Notes: generated by a model from the sequence alone, not told the origin. Shown: positions 36,601 to 44,825, counted from the stretch's first letter. The stretch: DNA of 64,000 nt from Undaria pinnatifida (GCA_012845835.1 JABAKD010000006.1:620001-684000), one strand, 5' to 3'. Made by a program: numbers and translations.

Positions 36601-37294
36601 CTATAACAGTTGAATGCTTCATGTTACTCTAGTGAAGGGGTCAGCCGAGCCTCTTACCCCCCTTCCTCGAGAATTCCCGTCCACTCCTAGATGCGCCGCC
36701 AAGGGCTTGAAGTAGTGTTCGTTCTCCGCCTTCCCTCCGGTCTCGTGCAGCAGTTCCATTTGGAGCATATACTGCCGAAGTTAGATGCGGGTTATGCGAG
36801 TTTGCAACGTGTTTTTTTCTTGGTATGTAGTTTCCGTTAAGAAATATCCAGTTCAGAATAGGTCCATGATCATGAAGAGGAGGAACAAAGCGCCCCTCAG
36901 AAAAACATTACTTGGAACGAATCTTTCTTCCTTCTTACCTCATCGAGGAAGAAGTTTAGCAGCAAGAGACGTGATCAATATATATTATACCCACGGATAT
37001 GTCGAGCTCAACGATCGACCCCGAATTGGAAGCATCAAGAAGAAACCACAACAATTATGGAAATGTTTTCATCCAGAGGAAACGCAATCTTCCCTCTTGC
37101 CTCACCGCGGAAAAATCATCCCAGCAGACCTCCCCGTCGCCGCGCACGTCCATTTGCTTGAACACCTCTCCTGCTTTGATAGCCGTGTCGTTTAGCCCAC
37201 CTTGCCCGCCACTTGCACCGCCGCTTTTAGTGGCATTGGTGGTTGCTTTGTCAGGCTCCTTCGGTGCGATGTGCCTCTGCACCACTGCCAAAAA
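14597..37294 (-). CDS. CFAP337: CFAP337/WDR49-like EF-hand and WD40 protein gene (exons listed separately)
   Basis: This is the extent of the exons attributed to one minus-strand gene. Seven exons from 28864 to 14597 join without a frame break into a run of WD40 blades, and an EF-hand exon lies upstream at 37106-37294. The order matches the CFAP337/WDR49/EFCAB8 family: an EF-hand, then blades including the GVxHxAFxxxYxLxLSVG type, a VTGGADSTFLVW blade, and the FVTVSARRATVWDGKTGE segment that precedes an EITA-type turn. Family members are axoneme-associated proteins of motile cilia, which fits an organism with flagellated cells. The exons of the first blades (between 28.9 and 37.1 kb) and the last blades (below 14.6 kb) were not securely found. 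The EF-hand exon is tied to the WD40 exons by strand, order and family architecture only. Introns are 1.1-3.6 kb and full of repeats. Confidence 0.6.
15240..15515 (+). repeat. Element C copy
   Basis: Contains GGGGTCACTCGCGCGAGTTG, then GACGCTGCGCCAAAATAA, then GTGAGGTACAGAGTCACTCG, GTATTGAAAATTGGCGTACT and CTACCATGGCCCCGGTCG. This uninterrupted copy serves as the reference for the microsatellite-split copies. Confidence 0.82.
16190..17500 (+). repeat. Composite dispersed repeat R2 + R1 (copy 3 of R1)
   Basis: Three direct copies of an R2 block (AAATCAAAATCTACCAGAGT, then a conserved CATCCATGCCG) lie at about 16230, 16390 and 16795. They are separated by C-rich runs and a partial R1 piece (16590-16700). 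A full R1 copy follows at 17105-17500. The part 16830-17500 matches 56660-57510 almost throughout. The whole lies inside the intron between WD40 exons F and H. Confidence 0.85.
17537..17780 (+). repeat. Tandem duplication of about 120 bp
   Basis: Two head-to-tail copies share ACCAACGATTGTTTT, AACCAAGAACCTTGCAGGGC, GCGGGGACACAGAGTGTCCC and CTGCCAATCGAGCAGGTCCT. The copies differ at few positions, so the duplication is young. Each contains the near-palindrome GGGGACACAGAGTGTCCCC. Confidence 0.93.
18075..18239 (-). CDS. WD40 exon F of CFAP337-like gene
   Basis: 165 bp, phase 0, from acceptor (CCCTGGCAG|GGA) to donor (CTCCAG|GTACGG). It reads GDQSISTFSMVPKLGNRPHL, then LVAGMSETGGLEIFARVKR and LLKAEFCPYLQ. 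This fits the degenerate blade of the family where a short yellow-like strand (KRIVAGGRRLxxFDY in other members) replaces a WD motif. It splices straight to exon H, giving FCPYLQRFVTVSARR. Confidence 0.78.
18615..18795. repeat. 9-bp tandem array (GCTACCCAA / GCTGCCCAA)n
   Basis: About twenty 9-bp units lie inside the intron between WD40 exons E and F. Because 9 is a multiple of 3, every frame is open on both strands (Ala-Thr-Gln, Tyr-Pro-Ser, Lys-Leu-Pro), which creates false ORFs. Confidence 0.95.
19710..19841 (-). CDS. WD40 exon E of CFAP337-like gene
   Basis: 132 bp, phase 0, ending at donor (CCGCTG|GTGAGA). It reads VIGLAFIEEEREVVTGGADS, then TFLVWHVPTLVLKQRL and a Ser-rich tail. Joined to exon D it gives GHDGQVIGLAF, a standard blade opening. 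The acceptor (GAGTGAAG|GTG) has a poor pyrimidine tract. It was chosen because it makes the join in phase and at the right blade length. Confidence 0.78.
20887..21066 (-). CDS. WD40 exon D of CFAP337-like gene
   Basis: 180 bp, phase 0, from acceptor (CATATCCAG|GCG) to donor (GGTCAG|GTATGA). It reads AHERGVAHMAFCLHYSLALS, then VGVFVNAVETTSDVLAWKLD and LKGHDGQ. This resembles the strongly conserved HxKGVRSxAxSxxYRFLVSAG blade of CFAP337/WDR49. An insert (about 10 residues) sits between the SVG turn and the LAWKLD strand. It ends with the GH that opens the next blade. Confidence 0.82.
21700..21960 (-). repeat. MITE-like element (TIR CTACGATAGAG), full copy
   Basis: About 260 bp beginning CCTACGATAGAGATGCA and ending CCTCTGTCGTAGC, so the two ends are inverted repeats. 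The interior carries the family landmarks GGCCTAGGTA and CGACGATTTGGGGTTAAGGAG. It shares nearly its whole length with 27255-27505. It has no coding capacity and lies in the intron between WD40 exons C and D. Confidence 0.75.
22042..22215. repeat. Microsatellite (CCCA)n
   Basis: About 40 tetranucleotide units CCCA/CACC with interruptions, on the plus strand within the WD40 C-D intron. Confidence 0.95.
22560..22996. repeat. Pentanucleotide microsatellite (CCCAT)n abutting a splice donor
   Basis: Over 80 units, (GGGAT)n on the coding strand of the CFAP337-like gene, with a few 4-bp slips and three CCCGT units. It fills the start of the intron after WD40 exon C, and its first unit supplies the donor. 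The G3 runs every 5 nt on the minus strand would allow G-quadruplexes. Frames of 120-200 codons on both strands are artefacts. Confidence 0.97.
22997..23125 (-). CDS. WD40 exon C of CFAP337-like gene
   Basis: 129 bp, phase 0, from acceptor (CGCCTATAG|GTG) to donor (TTGCAG|GTGGGA). It reads VGRTGGAPHVITASLDGTIV, then a Gly/Thr/Arg linker and GDGVLQHLQ. ITASLDGTI is a classical blade turn, although the usual WD dipeptide after it is replaced by SGG. The donor GTGGGA is the first unit of the GGGAT microsatellite that fills the intron, so splice site and repeat are continuous. Confidence 0.78.
23440..24230 (+). repeat. Element C (CGCGCGAGT family), split by (ATGGT)n
   Basis: The left part has GGGGGTCACTCTTGCGAGTGACCCCC, then a GTTTCTTTGTTTC run, and ends at GAGGTACAGAGTCACTCGCG. 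The right part resumes at 24187 with GAATACCCGGTATTGAAAAT and TACTGTAGCCTTGATC. An intact copy shows these two parts separated by only a few bases, so the 535-bp microsatellite grew inside the element. Confidence 0.8.
23652..24186. repeat. Pentanucleotide microsatellite (ATGGT)n
   Basis: About 105 units of TATGG with GTGG/ATAT variants, starting exactly at the GCGAG(TATGG) junction of an element C copy. Open in all frames on both strands; no gene is implied. Confidence 0.97.
26115..26400 (+). repeat. Element C copy with visible inverted ends
   Basis: Begins GGCTACCGTAGGGGGG and ends CTCTACCGTAGCC, so the ends are imperfect inverted repeats. Internal landmarks are GGGGTCACTCGCGCAAGTAA, GGTACAGAGCCACTCGTGCG and GGAAATGGGGGTACTCCC. 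Confidence 0.78.
26711..26857 (-). CDS. WD40 exon B of CFAP337-like gene
   Basis: 147 bp, phase 0, from acceptor (TTCTCTGGCAG|ACT) to donor (GAGCTG|GTGAGA). It encodes TVIFWAPSLEMVLTGCSENG, then SLLGWDLHPLKQ and AGITHIHEL. This is a full blade with TGCSENGS (turn) and GWDL (strand d). The start of the next blade (AGITHIHEL) is completed by exon C. Confidence 0.8.
27255..27505 (-). repeat. MITE-like element, full copy
   Basis: Starts GCTACGATAGAGTTGCA and ends CTATCTCTACCATAGC. Shares GGTTCCTCAAT, TTAAGACATGTC, CTCGTGGCCTA and CGACGATTTTGG with the copy at 21700-21960. Located in the intron between WD40 exons A and B. Confidence 0.75.
27605..27656. repeat. Trinucleotide microsatellite (CAT)n
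   Basis: Sixteen or so CAT units in the intron between WD40 exons A and B. The Asp- and His-run frames over it are artefacts. Confidence 0.97.
27910..28372. repeat. Pentanucleotide microsatellite (ATATC)n
   Basis: About 90 units of ATATC/ATCAT with many variants, interrupted at 28161 by the palindrome TACTTCGAAGTA. Its right end abuts CTCGCACGAG of an inverted element C copy. Confidence 0.95.
28366..28535 (-). repeat. Element C copy, reverse orientation, truncated by (ATATC)n
   Basis: Read on the minus strand it has CACTCGCGAGAGTGCC, then a CGGTTTTA segment, AAGCTACGCCGCGCC and GTGAGGTACGAGAGCCGCTC. It ends at CGTGCGAGTATG, where the microsatellite starts. This is the same junction as at 23652. 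Confidence 0.72.
28691..28864 (-). CDS. WD40 exon A of CFAP337-like gene
   Basis: 174 bp, phase 0 at both ends, from acceptor (CATAAATTCAG|GTC) to donor (CGCCAG|GTGGGT). It begins VNAVHSIPDEDVVITSSS and continues GPHVLTVWDLPTEEE, a WD40 blade ending in the typical VWDL. It then passes through an acidic linker to REETPTRQ. Spliced to the next exon it continues directly into TVIFWAPSLEMVLTG, the next blade. Confidence 0.72.
29285..29385. repeat. Hexanucleotide array (GGTTGT)n
   Basis: About sixteen GGTTGT units with a few GTTAT/GGGTT variants, upstream of WD40 exon A on the minus-strand gene. No exon is seen in it. Confidence 0.95.
29846..30120 (+). repeat. MITE-like element
   Basis: Starts GCATGCTACGATAAAGGT and ends near GCGCCTTTACCGTA (inverted ends). 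Interior has TTTCTGAATGACGGGGCTCC, TACTATCGGCGGAAA, ATACCTAGGCCATGG and TTGGGTTTGGGGATAGG. It closely matches 35135-35370. Confidence 0.78.
30110..30212 (+). repeat. Short tandem duplication (about 53 bp x2)
   Basis: Two copies of CACCTTTACCGTCTTGGACA plus AATATCGGAACCACACCATT lie directly at the end of the MITE-like element, as if its border were duplicated. Confidence 0.85.
31035..31177 (-). CDS. Candidate exon, unknown product
   Basis: The minus-strand frame begins after a C-tract acceptor (CCCCCCCCCCAG|CTG) and ends at a perfect donor (TTTTCTG|GTAAGT). It reads LKYEYSHDKWQVDAGPTSVR, then LYRRLMTNLHPTFG. The residues look protein-like, but I do not recognise a family, and the phase at the 3' end differs from the WD40 exons. 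It may belong to a nested gene or an old mobile element. Confidence 0.28.
33930..34170 (+). repeat. Element C copy (diverged)
   Basis: Contains GACTCGGGGTTAGTCGCGCG, GCTACGCTGCACCAGAA and GATGTACAAGGTTACTTGTG in the family order, followed by a GGGTATCCCCTGTACG end. Confidence 0.65.
34600..34706 (-). CDS. Candidate exon between EF-hand and WD40 exons
   Basis: An open minus-strand block from acceptor (GGTTTCGGTCAG|GC) to donor (ACCAGGCAG|GTGATG) reads IKLLKLPNFHNMMGLPVVRL, then DVNSFVDTSERTTRQ. It is 107 bp, ends in phase 0 like the neighbouring exons, but begins with two bases of a split codon. No motif proves it. It sits where an early WD40 exon of the CFAP337-like gene is expected. Confidence 0.33.
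34855..34935. repeat. (TTATCGCT)n-type array
   Basis: Eight to ten 7-8-bp units CTTATCG / TCATCGC / GATTATC, inside a diverged MITE-like copy that starts at 34728 (GATGATAGAGGTATCAC). Confidence 0.85.
35135..35370 (+). repeat. MITE-like element
   Basis: Starts GCTTGCTACGATAGAAG and contains TCTGAATGACGGGGCCCCCT, ACTATCGTCGGAAAA, GGTACCTAGGCCATGAG and CAGGTTTTGGGGAGAT in family order. The right end is unclear. Confidence 0.75.
37106..37294 (-). CDS. EF-hand exon of CFAP337-like gene
   Basis: The frame runs from an acceptor (TTTTGTCGACAG|TTT) to a donor (TCCGCG|GTGAGG), 189 bp and phase 0. After a Gly/Ser/Thr-rich linker it encodes AGEVFKQMDVRGDGEVCW, then DDFSA. This is an EF-hand loop with Asp at position 1, Asp at 5, Gly at 6 and Asp at 12. 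Position 3 is Arg, so calcium binding may be weak. A second acceptor 18 bp downstream (GGTGCAG|AGG) is also in phase. In CFAP337/WDR49 proteins an EF-hand of the form LFxxxDxNxDGxVxWDEF precedes the WD40 array, which is why this exon is assigned to the gene. Confidence 0.6.
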
Positions 37295-38159
37295 CTGTCG
37301 ACAAAATGCAAGGCGCGTGTTCGGGGAAATAGTCAAGCTTCGTTAAGCTTTGTTGTTCTGACGGCGTGTGTTTGTGTGCTCTGTGACGTTGGGATGGGTC
37401 TCTATTGATTTGAAACAAGAGTTGTGCTATATTCTAAAACCTGTCCTTATGGATAGGGCACGCGTTGGGACGACAAGGGTAGTCGGAATTATTTAGTCAG
37501 AAAAACGCGACGACTAAATTTGGTCAGTAACATTGGGCTACCAAATGGGCTCTGCTCGTTTCTTCTGTCCAAACCTCAAACCAGCTGACAGGGCTTAACC
37601 GAGTAACTACCCAAAGCGGTCGGATTGATATTGCAATGTTTCAACGAGAGTTTAGGCTGCCGCCATTCGTTCGAGGTATGTGTCGGATCAGATGGCCGCC
37701 TGCGCAGGATGTCTGTTCTACCCAAACTTTAGTGTGCACTTTTTCGTTGTCCTTTTCCACAAACTGAACGCTGTGTTATCTCACAAAAACTTACCTCTTT
37801 ATAAATACTTGGTACTTTTAGGCGTGATTCCGCGTACACGTGTGAGAAAGACTATTGCCACTTTGTGTAGCTGTCCTATTAGAAAAGGAGATTGCTCATG
37901 ATGTCAGGCGCACAAGTTTTCTGAATGTCAGGTTTTGGATATGTACGACAAGGCTCGTCACTTCTGAGGAGTCTCCGATTTATCATTAATGGGTGCACTG
38001 CCACCGTAGCGTGCGTCAGTACAATACCCCCGTGACAGCATCTTCATACGATACCGGCGTGGCAGCATCTCCATGGGGCGCGCTACGACGATAATGGAAA
38101 TAACTTATGACTGTGTTATTTTTGTAAACGACTGGTCTTCTTGACCCTAGCTAGTCCTC

Positions 38160-38186
38160 GGAAGATGATGATGGATGATGATGAAC

Positions 38187-38247
<61 letters not shown>

Positions 38248-38250
38248 TGG
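38160..38250. repeat. (GAT)n microsatellite
   Basis: About 25 GAT/ATG units with two GAAC interruptions. No gene is recognised from 37.4 to 50.4 kb apart from repeats listed separately. Confidence 0.96.
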
Positions 38251-40484
38251 TTGTTGCCTCACGGAACCCTAGTTTTTTATATACCTAGGCCATAGTATGC
38301 GTGGGTCAGGCTGCACCGTCAGTTTGCTCTACTGTCAGTCTAGTTGTGAGTGTAGATCTACTCCATCGACGATCCTCCGAGAAACAAAATCGTGCAGCTT
38401 TGCCATAACTCTTGTCGTGCTCGCAGTGTTTGGTTTCAACGGGTCATTGCACGGAACAAGACCGTGTTCCACAGCAGGTGATGAAGTACAATAGAACATC
38501 AGCATGGCGAAACAAGACGAGGAGGTATAACGGCCGTATGACGAAGGATCTTCTGTAGTAAGAACTGCAGTAAGAACGCTTGAGACCCTTGCGCGCCCAA
38601 GGGCATGCGCTTCTTACCGCCCCCCTCATGAAAAAAAAGCACAAAAAAAAGCGTAGCCTAAATGTTTCTAGAAAATCGTATACCAGTTGCTGTACTGAAG
38701 ATAGCGTGGGACACAACCCCTCTTTAAACAGAGATTCCATCCTAGGAACACATTTAGGTTCCTTGTCCGATAGCCAATGCTGTACACCCACTCATGGCTG
38801 ACGGGGACGAGGTCACCTGCTGCCCCTATTAAAGGTGGTCCACATGTCTGGACTGCGACAAGGGAACTGTGGCGAGCGGTCCTGCCGCATGAAATGCGTA
38901 TGAGTACCTGTTGTGTGTTGTGCATGTTACGAATCGTAGCCGCAGATGCACGGCGGTACCCCGTAGTTGATTGTCGTGTGATAAGTTAATCGCGCACTAT
39001 TAATAGGCAGGCATACGAGACCGCGTACGGTATGTACGAGTTTTTACTAAACGTCGGCTTTGCTTGGAACGAACCATACCATCGTCCAGTATATTTGCAG
39101 CAGTAGTCTAGTGCATTTGGATGTGGTATTTTCTTCGCGCGTTGGACACGTCTTTCGAAGCGCGTGCTTTCTACTGAGGACAGTCGGAAAAAACGTGGCG
39201 ATCACGCTGATTACGCCCAAAACTATACAGATCACGCGTGTACCTGTATTTCAGCAGCCTTGTTTATGTGCCACATTCCAACAACCGGAGATTTCTCATT
39301 TATCGACGTATAGACTATACATAGTCTATTGGTGTATCCAACTTCAACCAAGTGTCTCGTACCTTACCCTCAACCCCCGCACATATTTATCTGTCTTCAA
39401 CAAATGCGTACCACCTCAACTATTAACACGTAGTCTAGCACATGGAGTTAAGTCTTTCCGGGCGCGTACGAAAGGGTGCCCACTCGCTCCTCACCTCTGC
39501 TGGGTTGAGACCGTCATCGCTCTTCCTGGGGAAATCTTCTCGGAGGGCATCCAAGGAAGTGCATTCCGACAGTTTGCTCAGGATATCAAGCCCACACGAG
39601 GTCATGGTGCACTGTCGACTCTAACTTTGCTGCAGCTGTGTCAACTGGCCCGTTGTGCTGCGGTCGTCTTGGCCAGCAAGTAGTGCTGCGGTCGTGTTGG
39701 CTGGCTGGTTGGCCAGGGGCCGTGTTGGCTAGCAAACGTGTGCTGCGAGATCGTGTAGTCTAGCAGTTGGATGGGGACCCTTGCTTCTTGTCTCGTTGGC
39801 GGAAACACGCCCGACGCAACTCTCTTGAAGAAGAACCCCGTTTTGAGTTCGTCCACCTTGGATCAAGCAACCTTCGTGGTGCGGATGTTGGGATAGGTTG
39901 CAGGTATCGTTGTCGGTGTCTATGTCGGTGCAGGCAACCAGCAACAAGTGGGATGAGGGCGGAGCCGATGATTAGGCGGTGGTTAATTCTCAGTATCTGT
40001 CACTCCGACGATGCTCGTAGCTAATTCATGGTCCGGACCCGCGGTTTGGCCTACGCGGGCTTTTTACCGAGGCATCCTTGGCATCTTCGACACCGAGTGT
40101 GTTGCATGCTGTTGCGGCCTCTGCTACTGGCGTTACTGCTGGTGTTGCTGCTGTACTCATGCGCGTGTATCATACAGCAGCAGCTACCAGCAGCACAGGC
40201 AAAGGCAGGGCAGAAGTGGAACACGGGACTGTCAGCTTGAAACCGCCAAACCTCGAAACGGTACAAATCTCGCCGCACACTAATCGCACCTTCGCGCACA
40301 GCCACACGTAGGCCGCAGGCCTCGCAGGCGGGGCTGACCAATTCTGCTGCTCCTAAGCATGTGCTGTCAACGGTACACGATCCTACGAGGCTCTTACAAC
40401 GGGTTTCGCAGAGGAGCCCATAGGAGTCGAATGCAAGGAATTTGAGAGAAAAAAATGCAAGGAAATGGGGACACCGACGCGGCG

Positions 40485-40560
40485 TGTGAGGTGTGGTTGC
40501 ATCAAGCTCTCTCGACGAAGCGAAGGTTAGCCGTGATCCCAAGCGGGTCTGCTGTTGACA
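40485..40560. repeat. Dispersed duplicate, copy 1
   Basis: GGCGTGTGAGGTGTGGTTGC, then CTCTCTCGACGAAGCGAAG, recurs at 41340-41415 (GGCTTGCGAGGTGTGGTTGC, CTCTCGACGGAGCGAAG). The block is open in one minus frame, which may only reflect the shared repeat. Confidence 0.75.
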
Positions 40561-41339
40561 GCGAGAATTAGTTAATACATCATCACACCATCGTACTCAG
40601 TCACGCATGTGGGCGACATGTCTTGGATATTCAGAGTTGATCGATCCCAACCAGCTGTTCGTGCATTGTCGGCGGTGTGCTGTCACGAAATAAGCCGTGT
40701 ATTTCCTACGATGCTGCTGCAGGATCGATTCTAAGCGTCGACAATATATAAAATGAGGCAGAAAGCGGGGAAGGAATCAATTACATCGATACCGGAGATC
40801 GGAGGTATGGCTGCGACAAGCTTTTCGACCACCATGCGAAACTAACCCTCTCTCCCGAGAGGGCCTGGGACTGGCCTCGGGAATGTCTTGAAGTAGAGAG
40901 CTACATGGCTTATTCCTGCAGCTTGTACTGTAAGCGACGTGCGGCCATGTAAGCCATGCAGGGATTCTTTATCAACGATATCGCCTATTACATACAGTAT
41001 TAATAGCTGTATTAGAGGAGTCCTTGGCATCAAAGACAAGGAAATTGGGACTGCCTACAACAATATTTAAAAAGCTATATATAGGAATTAGAATAGAAGT
41101 CTGGAATTGTAATTCCGCCGTGCCTTTACGGAGGTGTTGTGGAATCTTCCCGACCTGTAGCCGGCTAGCCTAGTAGCAAGCAGTCGCATCGGAGTGCGAG
41201 CAGGCAACAGTCCCAGCAGTAGCATTAGCCCTAACCCCAACTCTAGCCCTAACCCAGAGAATTTCCGGTCTTCACTCTTTATTTCATTTGTTAAGAAAAA
41301 CTGCTCGCGTACACTACCGAGTAAAAACCCGCAAAAAAA

Positions 41340-41415
41340 CACCGATGCGGCTTGCGAGGTGTGGTTGCGACAACGTCTCTCGACGGAGCGAAGATAAGCC
41401 GCGTGCTCCACAGTG
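41340..41415. repeat. Dispersed duplicate, copy 2
   Basis: Second copy of the block at 40485-40560, in the same orientation. A short degenerate CCCTAA run (41222-41260) lies just before it and resembles telomere sequence. Confidence 0.72.
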
Positions 41416-42689
41416 GTTCGGCGGTCGGTGTCGTCGTTGAATGTATCCTGAAATCGAGAGCAACGAAACCCCACATTCATCTCCCACAAGCAGATTTTTC
41501 TCGTCGTACAGTGTGAAGGAGAGCGGTTGCTGTTGCCTGACCGCTGCTGTGGGGTAGATTGAACGCTTTATTTGATACCAGGCCGAGCAGCAGCGCGCGT
41601 CATTCATCCGTAGCAGGTGCGGTCGAACTGCTATGTACGGGGAACGGCCGTAGATAGACCGTATTTCTATGAGAAGACCGCCATTGGTACAAATTATTAA
41701 GGAGCCACTCCGGGCATTTTTTTTGTGTGTGTCTCAACATTTTTGTGGGAGAAAATCGACTATTTCTAGTGTGTAATCTTCACGCGGTTCGAGTAGTGCC
41801 TTACGGAAAAGATTATACCTCCGCAACCACAGCTTCGTTCCCTCCGCATTCGATATGTGAAGAACGCTTGTATATATATATACGTCAATCGTGTTAACGC
41901 TACTGCCAGATAAACACTCGGACCCATATTTCAACCCGACAAACGCGTCACAAGCTAACGCTGTAGACTAGTCTATAGGTCTATACCACCCATCCATACA
42001 TTGGTCACCCTGAAAAGCGTACGAGTTTCCGCGCTACCGATGATGTTGAACATTGATGCTCGGTGACAATGGCAAACACTGAAATGCCAACCGACGCTAG
42101 GCTCTAACGGAATCCCGCGATACTCAGAACACCAGCGCCGCAATGTAATTGTACGGGTTAGGGCTTGCAGAAGGGCCGAAACTCATGCATGTATACGTGA
42201 TGTAAACACAGCAAGGCGTAAGGTTTAGAAACAGTGTTGATGCACGGCCTTGAAACGCATGTAATTTTCTGATCAGATAGTTAGTTAGCTGTTTTCGTAT
42301 GGGGTGCGATAGGTTGGCGTTTTCTATTCGGGATAATCAGGAAACGCAATCGAGGCATGAGCCTCGAGTTGGAAGCTGTTATCCGGGGCTCTGGTGTAAA
42401 ATGTTAAAGCTACGTCTCTACTAAGCCTTCGAAAGTGAGTGCTCACACCAAGGACCTGCCTACTGCAGGGAACACCCTGTGTCCCAGCCTAATACCGTAA
42501 CACTATGGCGTCGTCGGCTGCGCGTGACGCGAGCGTAGCTCGGCACCGAAAATGTCCGCCTTTGTTCGGAGAAAGCTCACGCTGTGTCGCACCGATGCGT
42601 ACTCGGCGGTAAGCTGTTGGTTTGGTGGTGTTGGTCCGGGATGCTGGCCGAATAACATAAGATGTGGTTTCGAGACTGTTGCGGGTCCA

Positions 42690-42795
42690 CTTCCCGCTCC
42701 TACGATGGCCCATAGAGTCCCCGCCCAATAACTCACCAAATGGTGTCGTCGACAGACCATAGGCTTCTAGGTTGTGGGTTCGAACCCCACCATCA
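42690..42795 (+). other. tRNA-like (tRNA-derived SINE or pseudogene) motif
   Basis: A perfect T-arm is visible (GTGGG TTCGAAC CCCAC) at about 42775-42791, preceded at a plausible distance by a box-A-like TAACTCACCAAATGGT. I could not draw a sound anticodon stem or acceptor stem, so a functional tRNA is unlikely. A tRNA-derived SINE head or decayed tRNA gene would explain it. The minus-strand open frame through it (MVGFEPTT...) is a known kind of artefact of antisense T-arms. Confidence 0.4.
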
Positions 42796-43251
42796 TCACT
42801 AAAACGTTTACGACTTTCCCCATGTCGAACTTGAAAAATACCCTTTCTTTCCGGTGTACCCAGGAAATGCAAACGCTTGGATATTGACACGTCCGCCTGT
42901 ATATCCGGCCGACCTGCAATCCTACCTTTTCTTGGCGGGGGGAGAGTGCTACAAGGCTCAGCTCGGGTAAGCACTTTGTTAACCTTATGCAAGTGGCCAA
43001 GCGTATTAATACCCCACTTATTTTACAACAATATTCTGATACTGTAGATCGAAAGCGATGGAGGTGAACACAAGCTTTCTGTACATATTAAAAGATCGAA
43101 GCTATGGTTTAGACGGTGTGACACTTTCCCTGCGAGGTTTTCATAGATCCATATATCCCTACAAAAAAAAATCACGTAGCAGCTGCGGAACAGACACATG
43201 ATACATGCAAAACAAACAAAAAAAAATCAAAATATATAGACTAATAAGGAG

Positions 43252-43440
43252 CTACAGCATCGCCAGCGCGGTCCCTCAATACCATTAAAAGAGAGATCAC
43301 CGACTTATACCCTTCGTGAGTTCAAGCACTCCTCAGCACTAAGGAGTTTCAGCATCGCTAGCGCGGCCCCTTAATAGTATTAAAAGCGAGATCCCGGCTT
43401 ACACCCTTCGTGAATTCAAGCGCTCCTCAGCACGCGCGAT
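43252..43440 (+). repeat. Tandem duplication of about 90 bp
   Basis: Two copies share AAGGAG(C/T)T(A/T)CAGCATCGC, AGCGCGG(T/C)CCCT, ATTAAAAG(A/C)GAGATC and CCTTCGTGA(G/A)TTCAAGC, differing at about one base in eight. Confidence 0.93.
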
Positions 43441-43552
43441 CGACGCATTGCATGCGGCAACACGCAAAGAATAACTTCGACAAACGCATCTACCTCACTG
43501 CCGACATGTATGCGGTTTAGTGTATTGTCAAGACCATTACGGGGGGGCATAT

Positions 43553-43765
43553 CATAGCAGTAGTAGCAGCAGCAGTAGCAGTAGCAGTAGCAGTAGCAGT
43601 AGCAGTAGCAGTAGCAGTAGCAGTAGCAGTAGCAGTAGCAGTAGCAGTAGCAGTAGCAGTAGCAGTAGCAGTAGCAGTAGCAGTAGCAGTAGCAGTAGCA
43701 GTAGCAGTAGCAGTAGCAGTAGCAGTAGCAGTAGCAGTAGCAGTAGCAGTAGCAGTAGCAGTAGT
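43553..43765. repeat. Hexanucleotide microsatellite (GCAGTA)n
   Basis: About 35 almost perfect units. The poly-Ser frame on the plus strand and Ala-Thr / Tyr-Cys frames on the minus strand are artefacts. Confidence 0.98.
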
Positions 43766-43864
43766 AAGAAACAAACATGATGAGGAAAAACAGTGGAACA
43801 TATACTGTAGTCTAGTACTTTGCGCGTATCAAAGTAGTTGCTACGGTCCCCCGTATTTTTATCG

Positions 43865-44042
43865 TGGACTATCTGGTGAGACTATCTGGTGGACTATCTG
43901 GTGGACCATCTGATAGGTTATCTGGTGGACTTTATAATAGACTGTCTGGTGGACTTTCTGTTGGACTATCAGGTGGACAATCTGGCGGACAATCTGGTGG
44001 ACTATCTGGTGGACTATCTGGTGTTCTATCTGGTGTTTTCTC
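43865..44042. repeat. 12-bp minisatellite (GGACTATCTGGT)n
   Basis: About fourteen units with substitutions (GGACAATCTGGC, AGACTGTCTGGT). It directly precedes a MITE-like copy at 44062. Confidence 0.95.
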
Positions 44043-44061
44043 AGAGGCCGGTGATAGTGGA

Positions 44062-44320
44062 CGCGTGCTACGATACAGGTACCAGGTAGCACTTTCTTTC
44101 GCTTTTTTGACTGAATGGCGGGGATTCTTGACCCAAAATCGTCATAATCTCGTCATTTTTGTTTTTACATTTTTTTTGTACCCCAGGCCGTGGGTTTGGT
44201 CATCGAATTTCACGGTCAGTTTTTACTCAGCGTTTTTTTGGTGTAGATAGCAAAACACAGAGTATCTCAAGTCAGGACCTTCAGAAAAATGATGATAAGG
44301 ATGCACCTCTACCGCTCGGT
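44062..44320 (+). repeat. MITE-like element
   Basis: Starts GCGTGCTACGATACAGGT and ends GGATGCACCTCTACCG. Interior has GACTGAATGGCGGGGATTCT, TACCCCAGGCCGTGGGTTTG and a GGACCTTCAGAAA segment near the right end. The two ends are inverted repeats. Confidence 0.78.
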
Positions 44321-44782
44321 GCCGGCACCATGTCGTTCCCGCGTAGCTTGTTGGGAGCCGCCAACCATTAGGTAGTGGGTCGACCAAATGAAGTACAATT
44401 TCAGAAATTCCTCCGTTCACCACACCGGATCTTCATGGTCTGTGCTATACGCTGCTGTTCTGGCTGTGGGGACTTGGTCAGTGAATCCCATACACAACCG
44501 GCATGTAAGGTAAAATGGTCCCCGAGATGTGTGATACAAGGGAGGTCTCTACCATGGCCACATTTCGGCAAAACTGTTTTCTACCTGACTGTATTACATT
44601 GCTACAATTATTCTACTTATCAAGCAATCAAGGAATCAATAATCTACTAGATCTAATCTAATATAGCTGATCAAGTAATCCACAAGTCTAATCAGCTAAT
44701 GTTTTTGACTGGCTATATGGATATATTGGATCTAGTAACCGACTAATAAACGTATTACCGTACAAAGCATGTAATCATCTAA

Positions 44783-44825
<43 letters not shown>

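Noticed and set aside
39060..39683. 207-codon plus-strand frame
   Set aside because: No domain, no repeat support, mixed composition and no start context. It looks like chance openness.
40051..40542. 163-codon minus-strand frame
   Set aside because: Overlaps a dispersed repeat block (copy at 41340) and a Cys/Ser-rich low-complexity stretch. No domain is recognised.
42489..43000. Frame starting MVGFEPTT-type sequence, 167 codons
   Set aside because: VGFEPTT is the usual antisense reading of a tRNA T-arm, and the rest shows no domain.
43520..43780. Poly-Ser protein
   Set aside because: (GCAGTA)n microsatellite.
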